64,000 bases of DNA from Macrococcus capreoli (GTDB taxonomy: Bacteria > Bacillota > Bacilli > Staphylococcales > Staphylococcaceae). How positions within the stretch are numbered: the first letter of the stretch is position 1; the number at the start of each line of letters is the position of its first letter. The translations under genes were made by a program, and so were the position numbers. This document shows positions 1 through 8,638 of this stretch, one piece after another. The stretch is from positions 1-64,000 of the forward strand of contig NZ_JAOTIS010000005.1 of assembly GCF_025628935.1 (NCBI RefSeq), given 5' to 3'. Below the pieces are notes generated by a model. That model saw only the letters and a program-made list of their open reading frames with translations. It had not been told where the DNA came from and did no database searches.

Positions 1-72
1 TTTTTTTGTTTAAATTTAGAATTTGTAATGGAGAGTGCCCTAAATAAAAATTAGAAACTAATTATCGATTTC

Positions 73-532
73 GAGCTAGCGACAAAAAGAGAATATCGCT
101 AGCTCGACAAATAAAATCGATGAAAATGCCTATGAGCTAGCGACAAATAGAGAATATCGCTAGCTCGACAAATAAAATCGATGAAAATGCCTATGAGCTA
201 GCGACAAATAGAGAATATCGCTAGCTCGACAAATAAATTCGATAAAAATGCCTATGAGCTAGCGATAAATAGAGAATATCGCTAGCTCGACAAATAAAAT
301 CGATGAAAATGTCTATGAGCTAGCGACAAATAGTCAATATCGCTAGCTCGGCAAATAAAATCGATGAAAATGTCTATGAGCTAGCGACAAATAGGGAATA
401 TCGCTAGCTCGACAAATAAAATCGATGAAAATGTCTATGAGCTAGCGACAAATAGGGAATATCGCTAGCTCGACAAATAAAATCGATGAAAATGCCAATG
501 AGCTAGCGACAAATAGTCAATATCGCTAGCTC
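73..532. repeat. Eight-copy 61-bp tandem array of hairpin units
   Basis: Units begin at 73, 134, 195, 256, 317, 378, 439 and 500, an exact 61-bp period. Each unit has a perfect 10-bp inverted repeat, GAGCTAGCGA / TCGCTAGCTC, separated by 13 nt. Hairpins are joined by a conserved linker containing AAATCGATGAAAATG. Units differ by only a few bases, mostly in the loop (AGAGAATA, AGGGAATA, AGTCAATA). One unit (256) has a C-to-T change just after the left arm core, and the last copy lacks the linker. No ORF crosses the array. Function unknown. It lies directly upstream of the nir promoter region. Confidence 0.95.
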
Positions 533-618
533 AAGTACCAAATATACGATAATAAACTGCCTTATCATTAATAATATTTGCAAAACTTCTTACTAAATTG
601 CTTGCAATATTATTTATA

Positions 619-677
619 TAGGGATATCCCTAAACATACGTCAATGTGAACATATTCACATTGAAATGAGCTATAAT
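619..677 (+). promoter_or_regulatory. nir operon promoter with NreC-like box and Rex/FNR-like palindrome
   Basis: A perfect palindrome TAGGGATATCCCTA (619-632) fits the TAGGG-N4-CCCTA motif reported for the oxygen-responsive regulator NreC in staphylococci. A second perfect inverted repeat (642-663), with core TGTGAA-N4-TTCACA, resembles Rex or Crp/FNR-type operators. A TATAAT -10 lies at 672-677 without a good -35, as expected for an activator-dependent promoter. The second palindrome covers the -35 position, which suits a repressor such as Rex. The motif matches are seen in the sequence; the assignment to NreC and Rex is from family knowledge. Confidence 0.75.
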
Positions 678-708
678 AAAAGAGTATTGTGAAGAGAGGG
701 GGATGGTT

Positions 709-1443
709 ATGCGTGGCATTATTTACATAGCACATGGTTCAAAAATGCCGGATAAAAACCAGTTATTCCGAGAATTTGTTAATCATATCATGCAAAGTAG
801 ACGTGAAAAAGTTCAACATCTCGCATTTTTAGAAAAAGACGATGAGAACGTTCCGATTATTACTCGACGCATGATTGATTTAGGAGTTACTGATTTTTTG
901 GTCATGCCAATGTTATTATTCCCGGCAATGCACGCAAGAGAGGATATTCCAGCACAGCTTGATGAAGTGCTAGTTGATTATCCGCATATTTCATATCGTA
1001 TCGCAGATTGTTTCGGCGATGAGCCTTCCGTATATCGTATATGTGAACGTATCATAGCACGATTTAAAAATGATGAATCGATATTAATAACAGCGCACGG
1101 AAATAAACGTTTTGCAGAACCTGATGTGCGTTTAACGGACATGGTAACGCGTATGAAAGAAGAGACAGGTCAAGACCTAGTACCGGCAATGTTATACGGT
1201 GCGTTAAGTTTTGAAGAAAAGCTTAAACAAATGGATAAAAGTAAGAAGATTGTTATTATGCCGTATTTCTTATTCGATGGGCATTTAGTACGTAAAATTA
1301 AGCGGTTAAGTAAGCCTTTTATCGAAGCAGGATATGATATTACATTTACAGACACGCTTGATTTAGATTTCGGTATGGCTGAAGGAGTATTAAATAAAAT
1401 TTCTGAACTTGAGGAGCAAACTTATGTATCCAGTCATGCTTAA
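709..1443 (+). CDS. sirB: Sirohydrochlorin chelatase, SirB/CbiX family (NirR position)
   Basis: Protein of 244 aa that should insert Fe2+ into sirohydrochlorin to make siroheme, the cofactor of the NirB nitrite reductase encoded downstream. It shows the two-lobed CbiX arrangement: an N-terminal IAHGS motif and a second ITAHGN motif near the middle, which carry the metal-binding histidines. In Staphylococcus the gene at this place is called nirR and was once described as a regulator. The start at 709 is preferred because the GAGAGGGGG ribosome site ends 6 nt before it; an in-frame ATG at 703 sits too close. First gene of the nir operon; its end overlaps the next gene by 20 nt. Confidence 0.85.
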   Translation: MRGIIYIAHGSKMPDKNQLFREFVNHIMQSRREKVQHLAFLEKDDENVPIITRRMIDLGVTDFLVMPMLLFPAMHAREDIPAQLDEVLVDYPHISYRIADCFGDEPSVYRICERIIARFKNDESILITAHGNKRFAEPDVRLTDMVTRMKEETGQDLVPAMLYGALSFEEKLKQMDKSKKIVIMPYFLFDGHLVRKIKRLSKPFIEAGYDITFTDTLDLDFGMAEGVLNKISELEEQTYVSSHA

Positions 1444-1849
1444 TCTCCAAGATAAAAATGTCTTGATAGTCGGTGGGGGACGCATAGCGAAACGTAAAGT
1501 CACAGGTTTGCAAGGTGAAGGTGCACGCATTACTGTGATGGCACCTGAAATTGATGCAGCGATTGAATCGATGGATGTGAACTGTATTCCGTATCCATTT
1601 ACGAAACAGGATATCAGTCAATATGATATTGTCTTTATCGCTACGAATAATGAACGTGTGAATCAGGAAGTAATGTCTTGTATTCATGAACATCAACTCG
1701 TAAATGATTGTTCTAACAAAACAAATTCAAATTTCTTTAACGTCGCTTCATTCAAACATGATGATATGCGCATTATGATTTCAAGTGATGGTGCGAGCCC
1801 TGAAAAGAGTAAAAACTTAAAACAAAAGCTTATAGATTTACTAAAATAA
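1424..1849 (+). CDS. sirC: Precorrin-2 dehydrogenase, SirC / Met8 N-terminal family
   Basis: Protein of 141 aa with an N-terminal Rossmann NAD-binding loop (VGGGRIAKRKV, around residues 16-26), typical of the NAD-dependent enzyme that oxidises precorrin-2 to sirohydrochlorin. It lacks the C-terminal chelatase and methyltransferase parts of CysG, which are encoded by separate genes here (sirB and sumT). The ATG at 1424 has GAGGAG 7 nt upstream, inside the end of sirB, so translation is probably coupled. It completes the three-step siroheme branch from uroporphyrinogen III. Confidence 0.85.
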   Translation: MYPVMLNLQDKNVLIVGGGRIAKRKVTGLQGEGARITVMAPEIDAAIESMDVNCIPYPFTKQDISQYDIVFIATNNERVNQEVMSCIHEHQLVNDCSNKTNSNFFNVASFKHDDMRIMISSDGASPEKSKNLKQKLIDLLK

Positions 1850-1879
1850 ATTGCTAATAGTAGCAAAGGAGATAATAAT

Positions 1880-4276
1880 ATGAAACAAAAATTAGTTATG
1901 ATCGGTAATGGTATGGCAGGTATTCGTACGATTGAAGAAATTTTAGATCGTAATCCAGATCTATTTGAAATTACAGTAATCGGTGAAGAACCATATCCAA
2001 ACTATAACCGTATTATGTTATCAAATATTCTTCAAAAGAAGATGAATGTTCAGGAAACAATATTAAATGATTACGAATGGTATAAAGAACATGGGATTAC
2101 CCTTATCAATGATGACAAAGCTGAAAAAATTGATCGTACAACAAAAGCAGTGACGACTAAAAAAGGGATCACAGTTTCTTATGATAAATTAATTATTGCA
2201 ACAGGTTCAACTGCATTTATGTTGCCGATTGATGGGGTTAAACTCGAAGGTGTGGTAGGCTGGAGAACGATTAAAGATACAGAATACATTATTGAACAAG
2301 CGCGTCATTTCAAGAAAGCTGTCGTAATCGGTGGTGGATTACTTGGTTTAGAATGTGCGCGTGGATTACTCGATCAAGGCATGGATGTTACGGTAGTACA
2401 TTTAGGCGAATGGTTAATGGAAATGCAGTTAGACCGTAAAGCAGGAGAAATGTTAAAAGCGGACTTAGAAAAGCAAGGCATGAAGTTTAAATTACAAGGC
2501 AATACACAAGAAATTATCGGTAAAGATCGCGTTGAAGCGATTCGCTTAAGTGATGGTTCTGTAATTGAAACGGATTTAGTCGTGATGGCTGTAGGTATTC
2601 GTCCGGTAACGAAACAAGCACGTGCAGCTGAACTTGAAATCGGTCGTGGTATCGTCGTTAACGATTTCATGCAAACGAGCGATCCAGATATATATGCTGT
2701 GGGTGAATGTGCAGAGCATAATTCTAAAGTATATGGTTTAGTTGCCCCCCTTTACGAACAAGGTAAAGTATTAGCAGATCATATTACAGGTCGTGAAACA
2801 GATGGATATCACGGTTCTACAACATTTACATCATTAAAAGTATCAGGTTGTGACTTGTTCAGTGCCGGTAAGATTTATGAAGGTGAGAACACGCGTGGAA
2901 TAGAAGTATTCAATGGTCTGGATAATATTTATAAGAAAGTATTTGTAGAACAAGGTAAAGTTGTTGGTGCAGTACTTTATGGGGATACGGAAGAAGGTAA
3001 CCGTTTCTACAATATGATGAAGAAAAATGACTCAATTGAAGAATTTACTTTAGTATCTTTACTGCATAAAGCTGGTGAAGTTGATGCGATCAGTGTTGCG
3101 ACAATGGATGACGATGAAACAATTTGTGGCTGTAACGGTATTTCTAAAGGTCAAATCGTTCAGGCAGTACGTGAAAAAGGTTTAACAACAGTTGCAGAAG
3201 TAACAGCACACACGAAAGCGGGTGGATCTTGTGGTAAATGTAAAGGTCAAATCGCAGATCTTTTAGTGCATACGTTAGGTGATAAATTCCAGGCAGGAGG
3301 ACCTACTGGTATTTGTGGATGTACTGATCTTTCACGTGACCAGATTGTTACTCAAATTCGCGCTAAAGGATTAAAAACATCTAAAGAAGTCCGTCACGTA
3401 TTAGGCTTTAAAAACTTAGGTGGCTGTCCAAAATGTCGTCCAGCAGTGAACTACTACTTAAATATGTGCTGGCCACATGAACATGAAGACGAAAAAGATT
3501 CTCGTTATGCGAATGAACGTTTCCATGCCAACATTCAAAATGACGGTACGTTCTCTGTCATTCCTCAAATGCAAGGTGGGGTAACAAATCCTGATCAGTT
3601 AATTAAATTAGGTGAAGTTGCGAAGAAATATGATGTACCTTTAGTAAAAATTACAGGTGCACAACGTATCGGTTTATACGGTATTAAAAAAGAAGAATTG
3701 CCACAAGTGTGGGAAGATTTAGGCATGCGTTCAGCTTCTGCTTATGGTAAGAAATTACGTTCAGTCAAGTCATGTGTCGGTAAAGAATTCTGTCGATTTG
3801 GTACACAATATACGACAAAACTCGCAATACGTTTAGAGTCAACATTTGAATATATTGATACGCCACATAAATTTAAAATTGGGGTTTCAGGTTGTCCACG
3901 AAGCTGTGTAGAATCAGGTGTTAAAGACTTTGGTGTTATCGCAGTAGAAAATGGCTTCCAGATCTTTATCGGCGGTAACGGTGGTACTGAAGTGAAAGCA
4001 GCAACGTTACTGACTACTGTTGCCACTGAAGATGAAGTAGTTCAATTATGTGGTGCGATGATGCAATACTACCGTGAAACAGGTATTTACGCTGAGCGTA
4101 CTGCACCTTGGTTAGAACGTATGGGCTTTGATAATGTGAAAGAAGTATTACTAAATCCAGTCCGTCAAAAAAAATTATATGATACGTTATTAGATGCAAA
4201 CAAAGCACGCCAGGAAGAACCTTGGAAACAAATGCGTGAAAATGACAAAAAAATGTATGAAGTGGAGCGCGTATAA
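1880..4276 (+). CDS. nirB: Assimilatory nitrite reductase [NAD(P)H], large subunit
   Basis: Cytoplasmic 798-aa enzyme reducing nitrite to ammonium with NADH. Domains in order: FAD/NAD oxidoreductase (about 1-290; GNGMAGIRT FAD loop, VVIGGGLLGLE NAD loop), a C-terminal reductase region, two BFD-like [2Fe-2S] domains (CGCNGISKGQ with CGKC near 417-455; CGCTDLSRDQ with CPKC near 477-520), then the siroheme/[4Fe-4S] half with CVGKEFCRFG and GVSGCPRSC, whose four cysteines bind the cluster and siroheme. Two BFD domains are usual for Gram-positive NirB/NasD. AAAGGAG lies ahead of the ATG. nirD follows 2 nt after its stop. Confidence 0.96.
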   Translation: MKQKLVMIGNGMAGIRTIEEILDRNPDLFEITVIGEEPYPNYNRIMLSNILQKKMNVQETILNDYEWYKEHGITLINDDKAEKIDRTTKAVTTKKGITVSYDKLIIATGSTAFMLPIDGVKLEGVVGWRTIKDTEYIIEQARHFKKAVVIGGGLLGLECARGLLDQGMDVTVVHLGEWLMEMQLDRKAGEMLKADLEKQGMKFKLQGNTQEIIGKDRVEAIRLSDGSVIETDLVVMAVGIRPVTKQARAAELEIGRGIVVNDFMQTSDPDIYAVGECAEHNSKVYGLVAPLYEQGKVLADHITGRETDGYHGSTTFTSLKVSGCDLFSAGKIYEGENTRGIEVFNGLDNIYKKVFVEQGKVVGAVLYGDTEEGNRFYNMMKKNDSIEEFTLVSLLHKAGEVDAISVATMDDDETICGCNGISKGQIVQAVREKGLTTVAEVTAHTKAGGSCGKCKGQIADLLVHTLGDKFQAGGPTGICGCTDLSRDQIVTQIRAKGLKTSKEVRHVLGFKNLGGCPKCRPAVNYYLNMCWPHEHEDEKDSRYANERFHANIQNDGTFSVIPQMQGGVTNPDQLIKLGEVAKKYDVPLVKITGAQRIGLYGIKKEELPQVWEDLGMRSASAYGKKLRSVKSCVGKEFCRFGTQYTTKLAIRLESTFEYIDTPHKFKIGVSGCPRSCVESGVKDFGVIAVENGFQIFIGGNGGTEVKAATLLTTVATEDEVVQLCGAMMQYYRETGIYAERTAPWLERMGFDNVKEVLLNPVRQKKLYDTLLDANKARQEEPWKQMRENDKKMYEVERV

Positions 4277-4278
4277 TT

Positions 4279-4593
4279 ATGGAAAAAATAAAATTATTCA
4301 ATGTATCTGAATTAGAACCTCAAATCGGTAAAAAAGTATTTGTCAAAGACGAAGAAATCGGCATTTTCTTACTTGAATCTGGAGAAATTAAAGCAATCGG
4401 CAACCGTTGTCCGCATAAAAATGGCCCTTTATCTGAAGGGACTGTCAGTGAACATTACGTATTTTGTCCATTACACGATAGAAAGATTGACTTAAATGAC
4501 GGTCAAGTACAAGCACCAGATGAGGCGGATGGATGCGTTTCAACGTATAAAGTAGAAGTAGATAACGGTGAGTTATTTATATGGATGGACTAG
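4279..4593 (+). CDS. nirD: Nitrite reductase small subunit, Rieske-like
   Basis: Protein of 104 aa, the small subunit partnering NirB. It is a Rieske fold and keeps ligand-like motifs CPH (in NRCPHKNG) and CPLHD, so it may bind a [2Fe-2S] cluster; many NirD proteins have lost these residues. It begins 2 nt after nirB and overlaps sumT by 13 nt, indicating one transcript with coupled translation. Confidence 0.93.
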   Translation: MEKIKLFNVSELEPQIGKKVFVKDEEIGIFLLESGEIKAIGNRCPHKNGPLSEGTVSEHYVFCPLHDRKIDLNDGQVQAPDEADGCVSTYKVEVDNGELFIWMD

Positions 4594-5603
4594 GTAAAGT
4601 TATATTTATAGGCGCTGGACCAGGTGACCCTGGTCTTGTTTCTTATAAAGCAATCAGAAGAATCAAGACAGCGGATGTTATCATATATGACCGATTAGTT
4701 AACCCGATATTATTACAACTTTCTAAACCGGAATGTGAATTAATATATGTCGGTAAAAATCCAGATGTGAAATATAAAGCACAAGATGAAATTAATCGTA
4801 TTATTAACGAAAAAGTTGCTTTAGGCTTAACTGTTGCCCGTTTAAAAGGTGGCGATCCTGGTATTTTCGGTCGATTATCTGAAGAAGTCGACAGCTTAAA
4901 TGGTCAATATCCATTTGAAGTCATTCCAGGTATTACGAGTGCAAGTGCTGCTGCACTTTATTCTGGCTTCCCGTTGACAGATAGAGCACATGCACCTCAC
5001 GTGACATTCTCTACTGGACACTTGCAGAAAGACAGCTTGAAAGAAATTGATTTTCAGGCACTTGCGAAAGGTGGCACACTCGCTTTATACATGGGTATGA
5101 AAGCTTTGCCTGAAATCGTTTCAGTGCTATCGAAAAATATGGAAGCATCACTAAAAGTTGCAGTCATTGGTAATGCTAGCTATGGCTATCAAAAAACTGT
5201 GATTGGTGACTTATCAACGATTAATGATTTAGTTATTGAACATAAAGTGAGTCATCCTGCGATGATTATTATCGGTGATGTGGTGAAGGTACGTGACGGA
5301 CTATCATGGTATGAAAAGTTACCAGAATTCGGTCAACGTAAACTTATTATTTCAAGTGCACAATTAGATAAAGAAAGTATATTTGAAATGTATGATCAAG
5401 GTGGATTTTATTATGCCATCGATTGTTTAGATGACGAAACGATTCAAAATAAATATAAAGCCATTCATGAAGAAATCTTATCGATTCATGGTTTCGATGA
5501 AGTGATTACGGATTCACTTGAAACTATTGCAAAACTTGAAACAAGATTTAAGATAAAGAATCATCCATCAAAAATAAAAATAAATGAAAGCTTGGACAAA
5601 TAG
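4581..5603 (+). CDS. sumT: Uroporphyrinogen-III C-methyltransferase
   Basis: Transfers two methyl groups from S-adenosylmethionine to uroporphyrinogen III to give precorrin-2, the entry to siroheme. The N-terminal 235 or so residues are the tetrapyrrole methylase fold: GAGPGDPGL near residue 11, RLKGGDPGIFGR near residue 88, and GITSASAA. The 340-aa length exceeds the usual 250 or so; the last 90-100 residues form an extra acidic domain of unknown role. Last gene of the nir operon: its stop codon lies inside the terminator at 5587-5616. No narGHJI or nreABC genes follow, unlike typical Staphylococcus. Confidence 0.92.
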   Translation: MDGLGKVIFIGAGPGDPGLVSYKAIRRIKTADVIIYDRLVNPILLQLSKPECELIYVGKNPDVKYKAQDEINRIINEKVALGLTVARLKGGDPGIFGRLSEEVDSLNGQYPFEVIPGITSASAAALYSGFPLTDRAHAPHVTFSTGHLQKDSLKEIDFQALAKGGTLALYMGMKALPEIVSVLSKNMEASLKVAVIGNASYGYQKTVIGDLSTINDLVIEHKVSHPAMIIIGDVVKVRDGLSWYEKLPEFGQRKLIISSAQLDKESIFEMYDQGGFYYAIDCLDDETIQNKYKAIHEEILSIHGFDEVITDSLETIAKLETRFKIKNHPSKIKINESLDK

Positions 5604-5616
5604 TTCAAGCTTTTTT
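5587..5616 (+). terminator. Rho-independent terminator of the nir operon
   Basis: AAAGCTTGGAC pairs with GTTCAAGCTTT (one G-T pair) across a 5-nt loop and runs into a T-tract. The sumT stop codon TAG is in the loop. Confidence 0.85.
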
Positions 5617-5633
5617 AAATCAAGGGGACGCTT

Positions 5634-6998
5634 ATGACGCTGAATGAACAAAGTATGATTGATGTATTACCGAAATTAAATAATACGGAACAAGTCTATT
5701 TAAGTATATTAGCAGAACGTGGCTTAAATATTAACCGAGATAGTATTCAAACAGAAGTGATATTACCGAATTTAGTTGAAGCGGGCATTATTGAAGCGAC
5801 ACATGGCGCCATTTTCTTTATGCCAATTGAAATGATTAATATTTACAATAAGCATGTATTAAATAATGAATTTCCAGAAATAAAGCCACCAACAGAAGAT
5901 GAAATCAAGTATGAGCAAGAAGCATTTGATACTAATATTTCAGGGTATATCGAGCAAATGGCAATGGAAGAACAGATTGATAATATGATTCAAACGCACG
6001 GTAATCAACCTTTAAAAGAACATTTACAGCATGTTGCCATAGAAGATTTAAAAGCAATTGCAATGTTTTATCAATTAGATATAGTAGACGATAAACAAAC
6101 GCAAATCGAAATTATTAATGTAGCATTTTTCAAAGATTACAAGATGCTCGATAAAATGCTGAAGTATATGGATTACGAGTTGCTACTTAATATCGAGAAC
6201 GCATTACAATTCGACTATGATAACTTTACATATATGAAAGGTGCAACGCGAGAAATCTTTTTGTATGCCCATACGTTCAATGAAATACTTTTCCTGCCAA
6301 ATGATGTTGCAAAACATATTAAAAAATATCAAAAGCAAAAAGGCTACTTAAATGCAGATATAGAGAAGATTAAATTTTATCGAGGTATATTCAATATTTA
6401 CGGGTTTACACGCATTGATGTTATGCAACAAGTGTATCGTAAACTATATCAAGAAGAATTAACACGTGAAATGATATTGAAAGATATTCAAACGTTCTTC
6501 CCGAATTTAGTACCGAATATGAAAGGGAACTGGATTAAGCATGAATTGTATTCACATCAGCAACTTGAATTAGACGGGATGTTTAGTAATATGGAATATT
6601 ATATCCCTCAAACGAAAGAAGCGGTCTATAAATTCGTACAAAACGCTTATGTTGAACCGAGCAAGAATACACGTGAACTGAAACTGGAGTTAAAGCGCAA
6701 TATGAAAGGTGAAGTTATTTATAATCAACAAGTGGAGTCGCTTTATTCAGAAATTATTGAAACGTTCCGTGTGACAGATAGCTTTGAAACATCATTTGAA
6801 TTCATCGCAGATTTAGGGGCGAAGAATATGATCAGTATTGTACCGACTGAACAATTAACGCGACTGTTGAAAGACGTCTATACAGAAGTGCGTTTATGGC
6901 GTTTAGGAGGTAAGAAGGTCAGTGAAATGCCTGAATTTAAACGAAGCAAGATTCAGGTTGTGTCTAAGAAAAGCAAAAAGAAAAAGAAGAAAAAATAG
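5634..6998 (+). CDS. Unknown 454-aa protein with lysine-rich tail
   Basis: Not recognised with confidence. It has no signal peptide or membrane segment, so it is probably cytoplasmic. It is mostly helical and acidic, then ends in a strongly basic tail (SKKSKKKKKKK). Residues about 120-165 (HLQHVAIEDLKAIAMFYQLD) resemble the short helix-extended-loop-helix found at the N-terminus of Rho and in SAP-like nucleic-acid-binding modules. AGGGGAC precedes the ATG by 5 nt. It is a single-gene unit between the nir terminator and its own terminator at 7015. Nucleic-acid binding is only a suggestion from the tail and the SAP-like segment. Confidence 0.85.
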   Translation: MTLNEQSMIDVLPKLNNTEQVYLSILAERGLNINRDSIQTEVILPNLVEAGIIEATHGAIFFMPIEMINIYNKHVLNNEFPEIKPPTEDEIKYEQEAFDTNISGYIEQMAMEEQIDNMIQTHGNQPLKEHLQHVAIEDLKAIAMFYQLDIVDDKQTQIEIINVAFFKDYKMLDKMLKYMDYELLLNIENALQFDYDNFTYMKGATREIFLYAHTFNEILFLPNDVAKHIKKYQKQKGYLNADIEKIKFYRGIFNIYGFTRIDVMQQVYRKLYQEELTREMILKDIQTFFPNLVPNMKGNWIKHELYSHQQLELDGMFSNMEYYIPQTKEAVYKFVQNAYVEPSKNTRELKLELKRNMKGEVIYNQQVESLYSEIIETFRVTDSFETSFEFIADLGAKNMISIVPTEQLTRLLKDVYTEVRLWRLGGKKVSEMPEFKRSKIQVVSKKSKKKKKKK

Positions 6999-7014
6999 CG
7001 AATCATTGAAGTAG

Positions 7015-7047
7015 AAGCTACTCATTAGAGTGGCTTTTATTTTTTTG
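7015..7047 (+). terminator. Terminator after the 454-aa gene
   Basis: AAGCTACTC and GAGTGGCTT form a stem (one wobble pair) followed by TTTATTTTTTT. Confidence 0.8.
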
Positions 7048-7055
7048 AATAAAGA

Positions 7056-7105
7056 TTGACCGAACTGGTCAATGGTATTATAATGAAGTTGACCAAAGTG
7101 GTCAA
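7056..7105 (+). promoter_or_regulatory. Autoregulated TetR promoter with twin operators
   Basis: TTGACC (7056-7061), a 17-nt spacer and TATAAT (7079-7084) form a strong promoter. It is bracketed by two near-identical palindromes, TTGACCGAACTGGTCAA (7056-7072) and TTGACCAAAGTGGTCAA (7089-7105). Their centres are 33 bp apart, about three helical turns. The first overlaps the -35, the second covers the transcription start. This is the expected layout for repression by the TetR protein encoded immediately downstream. Confidence 0.88.
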
Positions 7106-7117
7106 AGGAGTGGGAAC

Positions 7118-7744
7118 ATGAATGAAGCATTCTTAAAATTAGAAGAAGAAAAACAACAAATGATATTAAACACTTGTTTTAAAATATTTTCTGAACATGG
7201 TTATAAACGCACATCGACAAATGAAATCATTGCCGCAGCTGGGATTAGTAAGGGGATGTTGTTTTATTACTTCAAAAGTAAAAAAGAGCTGTTCCATACG
7301 TTAATACAATTATCGATGGATTTTTCAGAAGAAAAGTTTTATGAACAGGAGATAAGTGATCCCGATTTTATTACGAGAATTTCTAAATATACGAAACAAA
7401 AGGCAGAGTTAATGCAACACTATCCTGATATGACACGATTTTTAACTCGGGTATTTACGCAAGAAATTGATTTACTCAATGAAAAAGAAATTTATCGTTA
7501 TGAAAAGATTAAGACTGAAGCATTTAGCTCAATATATAAAGGTATAGATTTCTCACTTTTTCGTGATGATATTGACCGACAGACGGTGATGATGATGATT
7601 CAAGATTCAATTGTTGGGTATGAACAACGATTAATGCCACAAATCACTGATGAAATGATTCAGAACAATGATTATAGTGTGTTGTTTGACGAATTTGAAG
7701 CATATATTGAAAACTTACGAAAAGTTTATTACAAAGGGGTGTAA
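7118..7744 (+). CDS. TetR/AcrR family transcriptional regulator
   Basis: Protein of 208 aa. The N-terminal TetR helix-turn-helix is clear (residues about 18-58; GYKRTSTNEIIAAAGISKG then LFYYFKSKKELF); the C-terminal part is the ligand-binding and dimer domain, with no recognisable ligand specificity. It is the first gene of a three-gene unit with an ABC ATPase 3 nt downstream and its permease. With the twin operators at 7056 and 7089 this looks like a self-repressed exporter operon induced by the exported compound. Confidence 0.92.
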   Translation: MNEAFLKLEEEKQQMILNTCFKIFSEHGYKRTSTNEIIAAAGISKGMLFYYFKSKKELFHTLIQLSMDFSEEKFYEQEISDPDFITRISKYTKQKAELMQHYPDMTRFLTRVFTQEIDLLNEKEIYRYEKIKTEAFSSIYKGIDFSLFRDDIDRQTVMMMIQDSIVGYEQRLMPQITDEMIQNNDYSVLFDEFEAYIENLRKVYYKGV

Positions 7745-7747
7745 ACG

Positions 7748-8638
7748 ATGATTGAAGTGAAAAATTTAACAAAAAAGTTTGGGCATAACAAAGGCGTATT
7801 TGATTTAAATTTCAATATTGAACCGGGTACGGTTTTTGGATTTTTAGGGCCAAATGGGGCTGGGAAATCAACTACGATTCGAATGATGATGGGATTTATG
7901 CAACCGACATCTGGAGCGGTCACAATTAATGGACTTGATGCGTTTAAATCGCGAGAAAAGATTCAAAAGTCAGTAGGTTATATTTCTGGTGAGATAAGTT
8001 TACTCAATGACATGAGTGGGAAAGATTATTTGAATTTTATGTTGAAAGCCCGAGGTATTAATAATACAAACAGAAAAGATGAACTCATTAAGCGCCTACA
8101 ACTCGATGAAAAAGTGAAGATTGGCAAAATGAGTAAAGGAATGAAGCAGAAAGTTGCTATTATCCAAAGCTTAATGCATGAACCGAGTATATTAATTCTA
8201 GACGAACCGACTTCAGGACTCGATCCATTAGTTCAGCAAATATTTTTAGAACTGATCAATGAAGAGAAAGAAAAAGGGACTACCATCTTAATGAGTTCTC
8301 ATAGCTTTACTGAAGTATCACGTACGTGTGATACGATTTGTATCATTAAAGATGGACGCATCGTAGATTTAGATAATATTGATCAAATTCAAGCAAATGC
8401 TCGTCAGCATTACATCATTCAATTTAAATCAGCAGAACAAGCGAAAGTATTTAAAGCCATATATCCTGAAAGTAGCATGGACGGTGTGAATGTGAAATTA
8501 AATATTAAAGGACAAACAAATGATGTAATTCAAAATTTAAGCAAATTCGAAATAGAACATATTAATATTGAAAATGAAACTTTAGAAGAAATCTTCTTAC
8601 ATTTCTATGATAGAGGTGAGCAACATGACACTGTTTAA
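7748..8638 (+). CDS. ABC transporter ATP-binding protein (drug/lipid exporter type)
   Basis: Protein of 296 aa. Walker A GPNGAGKST near residue 35, a degenerate signature KMSKGMKQKVA near 128, Walker B ILILDEPTSGLD near 150, and the H-loop SSHSF. The 75-residue C-terminal extension is typical of ABC-2 type exporters (DrrA/CcmA class). It pairs with the permease whose start overlaps its last codons. Substrate unknown; TetR control suggests a toxic compound. Confidence 0.93.
   Translation: MIEVKNLTKKFGHNKGVFDLNFNIEPGTVFGFLGPNGAGKSTTIRMMMGFMQPTSGAVTINGLDAFKSREKIQKSVGYISGEISLLNDMSGKDYLNFMLKARGINNTNRKDELIKRLQLDEKVKIGKMSKGMKQKVAIIQSLMHEPSILILDEPTSGLDPLVQQIFLELINEEKEKGTTILMSSHSFTEVSRTCDTICIIKDGRIVDLDNIDQIQANARQHYIIQFKSAEQAKVFKAIYPESSMDGVNVKLNIKGQTNDVIQNLSKFEIEHINIENETLEEIFLHFYDRGEQHDTV

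Noticed and set aside
73-532. Possible CRISPR array
   Set aside because: The whole 61-bp unit is repeated, including the would-be spacers, and no cas genes are present.
1346-1696. 116-aa minus-strand ORF
   Set aside because: Antisense to sirB/sirC, which have clear motifs and ribosome sites.
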